A stretch of DNA of 64,000 nucleotides from Gammaproteobacteria bacterium (GTDB lineage Bacteria > Pseudomonadota > Gammaproteobacteria > Pseudomonadales > Pseudohongiellaceae): positions 62,001-126,000 of the forward strand of contig JAURIJ010000003.1 in NCBI GenBank assembly GCA_030832825.1, given 5' to 3'. Below, in pieces: positions 27,403 through 37,689 of the stretch. Positions within the stretch are counted from its first letter, which is position 1. Every line of letters starts with the position of its first letter. A program made the position numbers and the translations under genes. The notes beneath the pieces are model-generated. The model saw only the letters and a program-made list of their open reading frames with translations, had not been told where the DNA came from and ran no database searches.

Positions 27403-29168
27403 TAGAGCAGGAGCAGCACGGCGACCGTGGCCACCCCGATCACGATGTTCATCGGCACGCCGATGCGCACGAAATCACTGAAACGATACCCCCCCGGTCC
27501 ATACACCATCAGATTGGTCTGATAGCCCAGCGGCGTCGCGAAACTGGCCGACGCGGCCATCATCACCGCGATCATGAAGGGCTCCGGGTCCAGCCCCGCC
27601 TGGCCGGTCATGGCCAGCACGATGGGCACCATGATCACGGCGGCGGCATTGTTGGTGATGGTCTCGGTCATCAGCGACACGGCGGCATAGGTCAGCAGCA
27701 GCATCAGCCACGGCCGGCCACCACTCAAGCCCACGATGTTCTCGGCCAGGAAGGCCGCCACGCCGGTCTTTTCCAGCGCCGCCCCCAACGCGAACGACGC
27801 AGCGATGGTGATCAGCACGGTCAGGTCCAGACTCTTCTCCGCCTGACTCACCGACAGACAGCCCGTCACCAGCATGGCCCCAGCGCCCAGCAGCGAGGCG
27901 TTGAGCATGCTCACCACATCCAGCCCGGCCGCCAGCACCAGCGTCAGCAGGATGCCCCAGGACAGCAGGGCCTTGCTGTGGCGCGGCTGCACCGTGTCCA
28001 GGTCATTGATCACCAGGAAATCCTTGTTGTACTTCTGCCGGCTGACGAACACCGGGCGCGCCTCCAGCAGCAGGGTGTCGCCGGGCTTGATGATGATGTT
28101 GCCCAGATTGCCCGCCACCCGCTCGCCATTGCGGGCCACGGCCAGCACGATGGCGCCGTAGCGATCATGAAAGCGTGAGCTGCGGATGGTCTCGCCGATG
28201 GACGAGCAGGACTGCGACACGACCACTTCCACCAGACGACGCTCGGCGCGGTCTTCCGACAGCGCGGCCTTGGCCGGGTTGATGGACGCCACGATGCCGT
28301 GAATGCGCAACAGGTCGGAGATCGCTTCCGTCTCGCCCGCAAACACCAGACGGTCCCCGCCACGCAGAATTTCCTCCGAGGGCACGGCCGTCACGATGCT
28401 GTCGCGGCGGTCGATCTCCACCAGATAGACCCGCTCCAGATTGCGCAGCCCCGCCTGTTCCACGGTGAGCCCCACCAGCGGGCCGTGCGGGTCGATGGCC
28501 ACCTCCAGGGTGAATTCGCGCATATTGTCGAAGGGCTTGCTCTCGCGGCGGTCCGGCAGCAGTTTCGGCACGGCCACCAGCATGAACAGCACGCCTATGA
28601 TGGCCACGGGCAACCCGACCGGCGTGATGGCGAACAGCGAGAAGCCCTGTTCCCCCGTCAGCGCCTGGTACTGGCCGTTCACCACCAGGTTGGTGCTGGT
28701 GCCGATCAGCGTCACGGTGCCGCCGAGAATGGCGCCATAACTCAGGGGAATCATGAGCTTGGACGGCGCGACATTGATGCGCCGGCACCAGGCATTGATG
28801 GCCGGAATCATGGTGGCCACCACGGGCGTGTTGTTGAGGAAGGCGCTCAGCGGCAGCACGGGCAGGAACAGGCGCAGCATGGCGGTGTGGGCGTTGCGGG
28901 GCCGGCCCAGCAATTTGTTGACCAGCAGGTCGATGCCGCCGGAGGCATGCAGGCCCGACGCCACGACGAACATCGCCGCCACCGTGATCAGCCCCGCATT
29001 GGCGAAGCCTCCCAGGGCCTCGGACGCCGTGAGCACTCCGGTGGCACTGAGAATGGTCAGCGCCGCCATCAAGACGAAATGCGGCACGAGCCGCGTGAAC
29101 ACCAGCAACAGCACGGCACCCAAGGTGAGCGCCATCGACAACCAGCCCTGCCAATCCATACCTTCCAC
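27384..29168 (-). CDS. SLC13 family permease with two TrkA-C (RCK_C) domains
   Basis: ETITNNAAAVIMVPI; central soluble TrkA-C-like repeats (LVFAGETEAISDLLRIHG); TM distribution. Confidence 0.87.
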   Translation of the reverse strand: MEGMDWQGWLSMALTLGAVLLLVFTRLVPHFVLMAALTILSATGVLTASEALGGFANAGLITVAAMFVVASGLHASGGIDLLVNKLLGRPRNAHTAMLRLFLPVLPLSAFLNNTPVVATMIPAINAWCRRINVAPSKLMIPLSYGAILGGTVTLIGTSTNLVVNGQYQALTGEQGFSLFAITPVGLPVAIIGVLFMLVAVPKLLPDRRESKPFDNMREFTLEVAIDPHGPLVGLTVEQAGLRNLERVYLVEIDRRDSIVTAVPSEEILRGGDRLVFAGETEAISDLLRIHGIVASINPAKAALSEDRAERRLVEVVVSQSCSSIGETIRSSRFHDRYGAIVLAVARNGERVAGNLGNIIIKPGDTLLLEARPVFVSRQKYNKDFLVINDLDTVQPRHSKALLSWGILLTLVLAAGLDVVSMLNASLLGAGAMLVTGCLSVSQAEKSLDLTVLITIAASFALGAALEKTGVAAFLAENIVGLSGGRPWLMLLLTYAAVSLMTETITNNAAAVIMVPIVLAMTGQAGLDPEPFMIAVMMAASASFATPLGYQTNLMVYGPGGYRFSDFVRIGVPMNIVIGVATVAVLLLLYPLSQG

Positions 29169-29370
29169 CTGCCTGATTTCAACGTGGGCCGGATTATAGG
29201 CAGGCCTCTTTATTCTAAAAAAGAATATGTGGCGATATGCTTATGCCGTTTTAATCAAACCTCAGCGGGGGTGACGTCGCCACGGAGGTGTGGCTTATAC
29301 TCGACCGCGAACCCGCCGCGCTCGCCGCCCGGCGCCGCCCCGTGCCCCCAACAAGAACAAGGAGCTTTCC

Positions 29371-30243
29371 ATGCACACGCCTCACACTGGCCGCAAGACC
29401 CTGCTCGCCCTCAGTCTGCTTGCAGGCACTTCCTTCCTCGGCAGCGCCTGGGCCCAGACCGACTACAGCACCGTGGAAGTGATTCCGCACCAGGTGCGCG
29501 ATGGCATCTATTACCTGCAGGGCGCCGGCGGCCATGTCGGTCTGTCCGTGGGGGAAGACGGCGTGGTGATGATCGACGATCAGTTCGCGCCGCTCACCGA
29601 GAAGCTCATGGCGGCGATCCGCACGCTCAGCGACGGCCCCATCCGCTTCCTCATCAACACCCATGTGCACGGTGACCACGTGGGCGGCAACGAGAACATC
29701 GGCCGCCTGGGCATCCCCATCGTGGCGCGGGACGAAGTGCGCGTGCGCATGCAGGCCCAGTACCCGGGCGTGGCGCTGCCGGTGCTGACCTTCAATGACG
29801 AGATCTCGGTGTATCTGAATGGCGAGGAGATCAGTGCCGTGCCCCTGCCGCCGGCGCACACCGACGGGGACAGCATGATCGTGTTCCGGGGTTCCAACGT
29901 GATCCATTCCGGTGACGTCTACCGCACGGGCGCCTACCCGATCATCGACACGAACAATGGCGGCACCCTGGAGGGCACCTTCGGGGCGCTGGGCATGATC
30001 ATCGCCGCCGCCGGCCCCGACACGCTGATCGTGCCGGGACACGGCGAGGTGTCGGACCGCGCCGACGTGATCGCCTTCCGCGACATGGTGGAAGACATCG
30101 TCAACAAGGTGCGCCCGCTGGTGGCCAGCGGCATGACCTACGAGCAGATCGCGGCCACCACTCCCACGGCGGCCTACGATGCAGTGCATGGGAACCCGGA
30201 GCGCTTCCTGCGCGCCGTGTACTCGGAGCTGGGCGGTCAGTGA
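29371..30243 (+). CDS. MBL-fold metallo-hydrolase, secreted
   Basis: Signal peptide; LINTHVHGDHVGGNENI; PGHGEVS. Confidence 0.88.
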   Translation: MHTPHTGRKTLLALSLLAGTSFLGSAWAQTDYSTVEVIPHQVRDGIYYLQGAGGHVGLSVGEDGVVMIDDQFAPLTEKLMAAIRTLSDGPIRFLINTHVHGDHVGGNENIGRLGIPIVARDEVRVRMQAQYPGVALPVLTFNDEISVYLNGEEISAVPLPPAHTDGDSMIVFRGSNVIHSGDVYRTGAYPIIDTNNGGTLEGTFGALGMIIAAAGPDTLIVPGHGEVSDRADVIAFRDMVEDIVNKVRPLVASGMTYEQIAATTPTAAYDAVHGNPERFLRAVYSELGGQ

Positions 30244-31094
30244 GCCTGACGCCGGGTGAGCGTGCCGTTGCGATAGTCAGTCAGTGCCTGCTCGATCTCT
30301 TCGCGCGTGTTCATCACGAAGGGACCGTAGTGCACGATGGGCTCGCGCAGCGGCCGCCCGGCAATCAGCAACAGCTTCGCCGGCCCCTCGGCCGCGATCT
30401 CCACGGCGCCCTGTCGGGACAGTCGCACCATGCGTGACTTCTCGACCCGGGTGCCGCCCACCAGGGCGCTGCCCTCGTAGACATACACCAGCACCGTATC
30501 GCCCTCCGGCACCGCGAAGCTTTCCGCGTAGGCGCCGTTGTCCACCACGATGTCCAGATACAGCGGCTCGGTCACCGGGCGCGTGATGTGCCCGCGCACC
30601 GGGCCCAGCGAGCCCTGCACCGCGCCCGCGATGGCCTTGATGTGCCCGGTCGGGCGGCGCAGCACGGGGATGTCCGCCGCCGGCACGTCGCTGTAGGACG
30701 CCGGCTGCATCTTGTCCTTCGCCGCCAGGTTCAGCCACAGCTGGAAGCCGCGCATGCGGCCTTCCTTCTGCTGCGGCATCTCCGAGTGAATCACGCCGGA
30801 GCCGGCCGTCATCCACTGCACATCGCCATTGCGCAACTCGCCCACATTGCCCATGTGATCGCGGTGCTGCATGTGACCGTCGAGCATGTAGGTGACCGTC
30901 TCGAAGCCGCGATGCGGGTGCGAGGGGAAACCGCCGATGTAGTCACTGGCAGACTGGCTGCCGAACTCATCCAGCATCAGGAACGGGTCGAAGCGCGACA
31001 GGTCCTGCCCGCCGAAGACCCGCATCAGGCGCACGCCGTCTCCGTCGGAGGTGGGGCGTGCCACCAGCATCTCTTCCACACGTCGTGCACTCAT
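30237..31094 (-). CDS. Pirin family protein
   Basis: GFPSHPHRGFETVTYMLDGHMQHRDHMGN; GSGVIHSEMP. Confidence 0.9.
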   Translation of the reverse strand: MSARRVEEMLVARPTSDGDGVRLMRVFGGQDLSRFDPFLMLDEFGSQSASDYIGGFPSHPHRGFETVTYMLDGHMQHRDHMGNVGELRNGDVQWMTAGSGVIHSEMPQQKEGRMRGFQLWLNLAAKDKMQPASYSDVPAADIPVLRRPTGHIKAIAGAVQGSLGPVRGHITRPVTEPLYLDIVVDNGAYAESFAVPEGDTVLVYVYEGSALVGGTRVEKSRMVRLSRQGAVEIAAEGPAKLLLIAGRPLREPIVHYGPFVMNTREEIEQALTDYRNGTLTRRQAH

Positions 31095-31098
31095 GGGG

Positions 31099-31722
31099 TC
31101 ACTCCTTGGTTGCCGCCAGCAGGGCGGCGATCTGGTTGCGAGCCTTCTGCAGGCCCTCGGCCCGGGCACTTTCGCCCATGTTCAGGCCGCCTGCAACGAC
31201 GAATTCCACGTCCGTCAGCCCAAGGAAGCCCAGGAAGGTGCGCAGCCAGGGGCGCACATGGTCGGTGCCGCCTTCCTCGTGGATGCCTCCCGAGGCGATC
31301 ACCACATAGACCTTCTTCTGGCCCGCCAAGCCCACCGCGCCCTTGTCGGTGTACTTGAAGGTCACGCCGGCGCGGGCCACATGATCCGCCCAGGAGCGCA
31401 GCATGGCCGGCACGGAGAAATTGTAGGTCGGCACGCCCAGCACCAGCACGTCGGCGGCCTTGAGCTCGGCGATCAGGGCGTCGGAGAACGCCACCTTTTG
31501 CGCCTGCTCCTCGCTGCGTTCCTCGGCCGGGGTGAACAGCGCGCCCAGCCAGGCATTGTCGAGATAGGGAATCGGCGTCTGCGCGAAGTCGCGCGCCTGC
31601 ACCTGCAGGCTGGCGTCGGCCGCCGTGAGTCCGGCAATCAGCTCGTGACTCAGCTGGGTGGAAACACCCTGCTTGCCATGGGCGTCGAAGAGGGAGGAAG
31701 TGATGTGAAGCAGCGTGCGCAT
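31099..31722 (-). CDS. azoR: FMN-dependent NADH-azoreductase
   Basis: Flavodoxin-like fold; VLGVPTYNFSVPAMLRSWADHVARAGVTFKYTDKGAVGL. Confidence 0.87.
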   Translation of the reverse strand: MRTLLHITSSLFDAHGKQGVSTQLSHELIAGLTAADASLQVQARDFAQTPIPYLDNAWLGALFTPAEERSEEQAQKVAFSDALIAELKAADVLVLGVPTYNFSVPAMLRSWADHVARAGVTFKYTDKGAVGLAGQKKVYVVIASGGIHEEGGTDHVRPWLRTFLGFLGLTDVEFVVAGGLNMGESARAEGLQKARNQIAALLAATKE

Positions 31723-31849
31723 TGTCGTGTCCTTGCGCCACTCTGGGCGCTGTCAGGGAAGATGCGCTCATAGTAGGTGGGAAAAGCTGATTGATTGATG
31801 CAATATTCACCGCCAACCAATCGACAAATTAGATCAAGAGACCACGCCC

Positions 31850-32785
31850 ATGCCCACGCCCCGCATCTCCCTCGACCAATGGGCCGCCTTCAAGGCCGTC
31901 GTCGACGCAGGCTCCTTTTCCCTGGCCGCCGAGGCGCTCAACAAGAGCCAGTCCAGTGTCAGCTATGCCATCGCCCGCCTGCAGGAACAGCTGCCGCGAC
32001 CGGTGCTGACGCTGAAGGGGCGCCGCGCGGTGCTGACGGAAGAAGGCAAGGTGCTCTACCGCCGCGCCACCGAGCTGCTGCGCCATGCCGAGGTCACCGA
32101 GGACTTCGCCCGCATCAGCGCCCAGGGGCTGGAGGCCGAGGTGCGCATCGCCGTCGACCTGCTGCTGGACGTGCGGCTGATCCTGCCGGCGCTCGACAGC
32201 CTCTCCACGCACTACCCCTTCACCCGCGTGCGCATCCTGGAGACCTCGCTGTCCGGCACCGAGGAGGCGCTGCTGGAGAAGAAGGCCGAGATCGTCATTG
32301 GCAGTCAGGTGCCCGTGGGCCACATGGGCACGCCGGTGAAGCAGATCCGCATGATCCCCGTGGCCCACCCCTCGCACCCGTTGTTCAGCCAGCGCGAGAA
32401 GGTGGAGTGCCGCGAGACGGCCGCGCTGGGCAACCCGGACGGCATCACGGAATGGGACCTGAAGGCGGCGCGGCAGATCGTGCTGCGCGACTCAGGCGCG
32501 CGGCGCGAACAGAACGCCGGCTGGCTGGGCTCGGAGCAGCGCTGGACAGTGAGCCATTTCGCCAGCAGCCTGAAGATCCTGCGCGCCGGGCTCGCCTTCG
32601 CCTTCCTGCCGGAAGACTGGGTGGCCGAGGACCTGCGCGCGGGCACGCTGCGGCAGTTGCCACTGGCCGACGGCGGCGAGCGCGTGATCATGCTGCATCT
32701 GATGCTGAGCAATCGGGAGACGGTGGGGCCGGCGACGCGGCTGCTGGCGGAGGAGTTGGTGCAGTGCTTGCGCCGCAGCGCCTGA
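31850..32785 (+). CDS. LysR-family transcriptional regulator
   Basis: N-terminal HTH (FKAVVDAGSFSLAAEALNKSQSSVSYAIARLQEQL); divergent from azoR. Confidence 0.9.
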   Translation: MPTPRISLDQWAAFKAVVDAGSFSLAAEALNKSQSSVSYAIARLQEQLPRPVLTLKGRRAVLTEEGKVLYRRATELLRHAEVTEDFARISAQGLEAEVRIAVDLLLDVRLILPALDSLSTHYPFTRVRILETSLSGTEEALLEKKAEIVIGSQVPVGHMGTPVKQIRMIPVAHPSHPLFSQREKVECRETAALGNPDGITEWDLKAARQIVLRDSGARREQNAGWLGSEQRWTVSHFASSLKILRAGLAFAFLPEDWVAEDLRAGTLRQLPLADGGERVIMLHLMLSNRETVGPATRLLAEELVQCLRRSA

Positions 32786-33880
32786 TCACTGCTCCTGCAA
32801 GGCTCGGCGGCGGAACTCCGTGGGCGTCTGCTGCTTGGCCTGGCGGAAGGCGTTGTTGAAGGGCGTGATGGACTGATAGCCCACCGTGAGCGCGATGGTG
32901 AGCACGGGCAGATGGCGCTGGGCCGGGTCGGCCAGCATCTCGCTGGCGTCGCGGATGCGGTACTCGTGCAGCAGGGCGTTGAAGTTGCGGTAGCCCAGAT
33001 GCTTGTTGATGAGCGCGCGCAGCCGGTATTCGGGCAGCTCCAGTTTTGCGGCCAGGCCCGCGATGGTCAGGCCGTGCTCGCGGTACACCCGCTCCTGCTC
33101 GAACACCTTGCGGAAACGCCGCACATCGCCCTGCAGCGCCTCCTGTGCCGGCTCGGGCGGCACGAAGGGCGTGACCTTGAGCAGCACCTTGCCCAGGCCG
33201 ACATAGTCCACCTGCAGCAGGGCGACCAGCGTGCCCAGGGTGACCAGGGCGATCACTCCGGTGATGAAGGTGTGCACCTGGGCGTAGCGCGCCGAGGCAC
33301 TGCTGAGCAGGTAGTTCTCCAGGAACACCACCAGCAGGATCAGACCGCCCTGCACGATGATGATCACCCAGCGCAGGAAGCGCCGCGTCTCCACCAGGTC
33401 ATTGCTCCAGCCGCGGGCACACCAGAACACCGCGAACACCGCGAAAAACAGCTGGATGAAATCAGGCAGCGGACCAATGAGGAACTGGGAGAGCGAGGTG
33501 TCGGCCTCGATGGACAGAAAGATGGACGGCCGGTAGGAGCGGTAATTCAGATGGTCCAGCAGCAGCTGCACAGCCAGCAGCGCGATGAGCGCGCGGGGCA
33601 CGCGCTGGTTGTCCTGAAAGACATGGAAGCAGTAGAGCGTGAACACGCCGGGAATGCTGTTGGCGCCGAGGTTCAGCACCACGCCCCAGGCGCCGGGGCT
33701 CAGCCGCAGGGCCGGGTCGGCGTGGGCGAGCGACATGCCATTGATCAGGTAGCAGACGATGCCCAGCGCCAGCACCAGGAACAGCCGGGCGCCGACATCC
33801 TGGGGCTGGGCCTTCAGATAGCCGAGCGCCAGCATCAGGATGGAGAAGATGGCGAGCAACTGGGCGCTGAAGAGTAGCAA
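32786..33880 (-). CDS. AraC-family regulator with N-terminal multi-TM domain
   Basis: About 200 aa of hydrophobic helices followed by AraC HTH (LTIAGLAAKLELPEYRLRALINKHLGYRNFNALLHEYRI...GYQSITPFNNAFRQAKQQTPTEFR). Confidence 0.88.
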   Translation of the reverse strand: MLLFSAQLLAIFSILMLALGYLKAQPQDVGARLFLVLALGIVCYLINGMSLAHADPALRLSPGAWGVVLNLGANSIPGVFTLYCFHVFQDNQRVPRALIALLAVQLLLDHLNYRSYRPSIFLSIEADTSLSQFLIGPLPDFIQLFFAVFAVFWCARGWSNDLVETRRFLRWVIIIVQGGLILLVVFLENYLLSSASARYAQVHTFITGVIALVTLGTLVALLQVDYVGLGKVLLKVTPFVPPEPAQEALQGDVRRFRKVFEQERVYREHGLTIAGLAAKLELPEYRLRALINKHLGYRNFNALLHEYRIRDASEMLADPAQRHLPVLTIALTVGYQSITPFNNAFRQAKQQTPTEFRRRALQEQ

Positions 33881-34046
33881 GGGTCACCTCACGGAATGCG
33901 TGGCCGTCATCTAAGCACAGGACGCCCCGGCCCCTCAATGCGAGCGCCGCCAAACCCGACCAGACGCCGGAATCTGCGTCGTTCCGTCACGGCGACGCCC
34001 TGACGTAGAATGCCAGCTGCCATTCATTGCCTGCAGGCCTGTGCCC

Positions 34047-35072
34047 ATGTCTCCCATTCTGTCGACATCTCGTTTCCTCACGCCCGCCGGCCTCGTGCTC
34101 TCCGTGTTCGCCACCCTGCTGGGCAGCAGCCCTGTGCAGGCCCAGAGCGCCAGCATCGACGCCTGTCTGCGCGAGGAAGTCACGCGGCCGGAGAACAATG
34201 CCCGCACAGTGGCAGAACTGCGCACGCGCTGCGCCGAACGCGAGCCCACCCGCGAGGCGGTGGATGCCCTGATCGCCGACTCGGTGGCGACGATTCCCGT
34301 GCCCGCGTCCACCCAGCCCCTGCGACTGGAGCAGGCGCCGCAGAACACTTTCTTCCAGCCCTACAAGAACAACTACATCGTGTTCGGCTCGCTGCACAAC
34401 GACGACGGCAGCCCGCCCTTCAGCGGCGAGAACCTCGACATCCAGTTCCAGCTGGGCATGAAGTTCAGCCTGTTCCCGCAGGTGCCCGAGCTGGCCGCGC
34501 TGGCGCCGGTGAAGTTCGGCTACTCGCAGCGCTCCTGGTGGGACATCGCCGAATCCTCCGCGCCGTTCAAGGAGCACAACTACAACCCGGAGATCTTCTG
34601 GGACTTCACCGAGGCACTGGCGCGCCCCAGCGATCGCGTGCGCCTGCACCTGTTCGACTACGCCGGCTTCGAGCATCAGTCCAACGGCCTGGACGGCCCC
34701 GAGTCGCGCAGCTGGGACAGGGTCTACGCTCAGCGTGAGCTGCGCTTCAGCGAGGCCTGGAGCTGGACGTTGAAGTACTGGCACGTGCTGAACCCCGGCG
34801 CGTTCAACGAGGACATCGAGGACTATCTGGGGCAGGCCGAAATCACCACCCACTTCGACCTGAACAACTGGGCGCGAGTGGACGTGAAGACCACGAAGGG
34901 CCACGAGACCAGCACCATCAACTACCAGGTGGACCTGATCCTGCCGCTCTCGCGCTGGGTGAACAGCCGCTTCATGCTGAGCTACTACAACGGCTACGGT
35001 GAAGCGCTCATCAGCTACAACCGCAAGACGACAAGTCTGCGCGCGGGCTTCCACTTCCCGCTGGGTTTCTGA
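34047..35072 (+). CDS. pldA: Outer membrane phospholipase A
   Basis: FGYSQRSWWDIAESSAPFKEHNYNPEIFWDF; GFEHQSNGLDGPESRSWDRVY catalytic motif. Confidence 0.88.
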   Translation: MSPILSTSRFLTPAGLVLSVFATLLGSSPVQAQSASIDACLREEVTRPENNARTVAELRTRCAEREPTREAVDALIADSVATIPVPASTQPLRLEQAPQNTFFQPYKNNYIVFGSLHNDDGSPPFSGENLDIQFQLGMKFSLFPQVPELAALAPVKFGYSQRSWWDIAESSAPFKEHNYNPEIFWDFTEALARPSDRVRLHLFDYAGFEHQSNGLDGPESRSWDRVYAQRELRFSEAWSWTLKYWHVLNPGAFNEDIEDYLGQAEITTHFDLNNWARVDVKTTKGHETSTINYQVDLILPLSRWVNSRFMLSYYNGYGEALISYNRKTTSLRAGFHFPLGF

Positions 35073-35164
35073 GGGCAGGCCGGGCGGAAACGGTTGTCAG
35101 CCCAACGACGCCCGCATTACCCTTGCAGGCCCCAAGACAAGAACAAGACATCAGGAGACCAACG

Positions 35165-36451
35165 ATGCCCGCCCCGTTTCGCAAGACCCTTCTCGCCCTG
35201 CTGCTCACCGGCCTCGGCACCACGGCCGGCGCCGCCCCCGGCACAGTCGCCTTCGTGGGCGGCCGCGTGATTGACGGCACCGGCGCACCCGCCATCGAGA
35301 ACGCCGTGCTGGTAAGCACCGACGGCCGCATCGTGGCGGTGGGGCCGGCCGCCAGCACGCCGATTCCCGAGGGGGCACAGCGCGTCGATGTCAGCGGCAA
35401 GACGCTGATGCCGGGGCTGATCAATGCCCACGGCCATGTGGGCGATGTGCTCGGTCTGGAGACGGGCCACTACGACCGCGGCAATGTGCTGCGCCAGCTG
35501 GCCGTGTATGCGCGCTACGGCGTGACCACGGTGAACAGCCTGGGTGACGATCAGTACGAAGGCTTCGAGATCCGCAACGACACCAACCCGCTGTTCATCA
35601 ATCACTCGCGGCTGCTGGTGGCCGGGCCGGTACTGGCGCCGGAGACGGTGGCGCAGGCCGTGCGTGCGGTGAACGGGGTGGCGGATCAGAGCGTCAACTT
35701 CATCAAGATCCGCGTGGACGACAATCTGGGCCGCACGGCCAAGATGGCGCCGGAGATCTACACCGCCATCGCCCAGGAGGCCGAGCGTCGCGGCGTGCCC
35801 CTGGCCGTGCACACCTACACCCTGGCCGACACCAAGGCCACGCTGGCCGCCGGCGCCGACCTGGTGGCCCACAGCGTGCGGGACGAACCGGTGGATGCCG
35901 CATTCATCGACGCGATGAAGGCCGCGGATGTCTGCTACATCCCCACGCTGACGCGGGAACTGTCCACCTTCGTCTACGAGAGCGAGCCCGCGTTCTTCAG
36001 CGACCCGTTCTTCCTGCGCGAGGCCGACCCGGCCGTGCTCGCCACCCTGCGTGAACCCGAGCGGCAGCAGCGCATGCGCGACAACCCCTCGGCCCAGCAC
36101 TACAAGAACAATGCGCTGCCCATGGCCATGCGCAATCTGAAGGCGCTGCAGGACGCCGGGGTGAAGGTGGCGATGGGCACGGATTCCGGGCCGCCCGCGC
36201 GCTTCCAGGGCTATTTCGAGCATCTGGAGATGAGCATGATGGTGGAGGCGGGGCTGAGTCCGATGCAGGTGCTGCAGTCGGCCACCCAGGTGGCGGCACA
36301 GTGTCTGGGCCTGAACTACCTGGGCACGCTGGAGCCGGGCAAGTGGGCGGATGTGCTGGTGCTCGACCGCAACCCGCTGGAGAACATCGACAACACGCGC
36401 TCGCTGAGTCAGGTGTGGATCGCCGGCAACCCGGTGCCGACGGCGCCCTGA
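35165..36451 (+). CDS. Amidohydrolase family protein, secreted
   Basis: Signal peptide; VSGKTLMPGLINAHGHVGD; AMGTDSGPP; C-terminal GTLEPGKWADVLVLDRNPLENI. Confidence 0.88.
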   Translation: MPAPFRKTLLALLLTGLGTTAGAAPGTVAFVGGRVIDGTGAPAIENAVLVSTDGRIVAVGPAASTPIPEGAQRVDVSGKTLMPGLINAHGHVGDVLGLETGHYDRGNVLRQLAVYARYGVTTVNSLGDDQYEGFEIRNDTNPLFINHSRLLVAGPVLAPETVAQAVRAVNGVADQSVNFIKIRVDDNLGRTAKMAPEIYTAIAQEAERRGVPLAVHTYTLADTKATLAAGADLVAHSVRDEPVDAAFIDAMKAADVCYIPTLTRELSTFVYESEPAFFSDPFFLREADPAVLATLREPERQQRMRDNPSAQHYKNNALPMAMRNLKALQDAGVKVAMGTDSGPPARFQGYFEHLEMSMMVEAGLSPMQVLQSATQVAAQCLGLNYLGTLEPGKWADVLVLDRNPLENIDNTRSLSQVWIAGNPVPTAP

Positions 36452-36457
36452 GCGCGC

Positions 36458-37654
36458 TCAGCGGCCTTCGTTCTGGAACAGCACCACGTTGCCGGTGCTG
36501 CTGCCGATGGCCACCACGTCCAGGTGGCCATCGCCCGTGAAGTCCTCCACCAGCAGGCCGGACACGGCCACGCGGCTGGCGTTCAGCGAGGTCATCGCCC
36601 ACTGGCCCGTTTCGGGCAGATGCCGAAGGGCAAACAGACCGAACGGCGCGGAGCGGTACCCCACCAGGATCTCGTCATTGCCATCATTGTTGAAATCGGC
36701 CATGCGCAGGGCGTGCGCGCCCTGAAACTGGGTGTCGATCACCTCGCGGGACCACAGCTCGCCATCCACTCCAGCCTGCCGGTACATCACCACTTCATTG
36801 CCATGCCAGGGCTCCACCGCGGCCAGGACGCGCTCGCCGTAAAGCCGGCCCATGGCCACCTCGCTGCTGCCCGTGGCCGGACGCACGCCGGGCTTGCCCT
36901 CACCCAGGCGGATGCGACTCACGAACAGGCCGTCGAAGCCCAGCTGAAACAACTCCACGCCGCTGAAGCTCGCGGTGAGCAGATCCTCCCGGCCGTCGTC
37001 GTTCCAGTCGACCACTTCCAGCCCGTGGGCCATTTCCAGCGCGCGGTCGATGATGACCCAGGGCCAGTGCCCGCGCGGCTCGGCCGGTATTGCATAGGCC
37101 CGCATCTGGGCGCCTCCGGCATACTCGGGCGCGGTGGCGCCCACGCCGATGATGGGCAGCACGATCAGCTCCTCACGGCTGTCGCCCTGCACATCGGCCC
37201 AGCGCACACGGTGGGCGGTGGGGAGGCGGTCGATGTCGTGGGCCTGCCACTGCTGCTGCTCACGCGGATTGCCCGGATTCTCGAACCACTGCACCAGGCC
37301 GCCGCCGGTGGAATCACTCAGACTGAACTCGCTGGCCAGCACCAGGTCGATGTCGCCGTCGCCGTCGACGTCCTGCGGCGCCGTGGCGATATTGCCCCGC
37401 GCCGTGCTGCTGATGGTGTACTTCTCCCAGCCGGGATTGCGGTACCAGACGAACTGCGCAGGATTGGTGGCCAGCGCCACGATGTCGCGCAGCCCGTCGC
37501 CGTCGATGTCGGCCGCCTCCACTGCGTAACCGCCCGGGATGGCATCGTCCAGCAGCAGGCGGTCGAAACGCGCCGCCCCGGTGGACTGACAGGCGGCCAG
37601 CACACTGCCCAGCAGGAGCAGCAGGAGAGGACGCTTGAAGTGGTGTGCGGGCAT
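36458..37654 (-). CDS. FG-GAP/VCBS repeat lipoprotein
   Basis: Lipobox LLLLLLGSVLAACQS; repeats DIDGDGLRDIVAL, DVDGDGDIDLVLA, DWNDDGREDLLTA, DFNNDGNDEILVG, DFTGDGHLDVVAI. Confidence 0.85.
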   Translation of the reverse strand: MPAHHFKRPLLLLLLGSVLAACQSTGAARFDRLLLDDAIPGGYAVEAADIDGDGLRDIVALATNPAQFVWYRNPGWEKYTISSTARGNIATAPQDVDGDGDIDLVLASEFSLSDSTGGGLVQWFENPGNPREQQQWQAHDIDRLPTAHRVRWADVQGDSREELIVLPIIGVGATAPEYAGGAQMRAYAIPAEPRGHWPWVIIDRALEMAHGLEVVDWNDDGREDLLTASFSGVELFQLGFDGLFVSRIRLGEGKPGVRPATGSSEVAMGRLYGERVLAAVEPWHGNEVVMYRQAGVDGELWSREVIDTQFQGAHALRMADFNNDGNDEILVGYRSAPFGLFALRHLPETGQWAMTSLNASRVAVSGLLVEDFTGDGHLDVVAIGSSTGNVVLFQNEGR

Positions 37655-37689
37655 GTGCAGTCTCGTCGGAGGGAGTCCGGGGCCGTTTT

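Noticed and set aside
29208-29226. Small AT-rich inverted repeat ttattctaaaaaagaata between SLC13 and MBL genes
   Set aside because: Short 6-bp arms in AT-rich promoter DNA; insufficient to call an operator.
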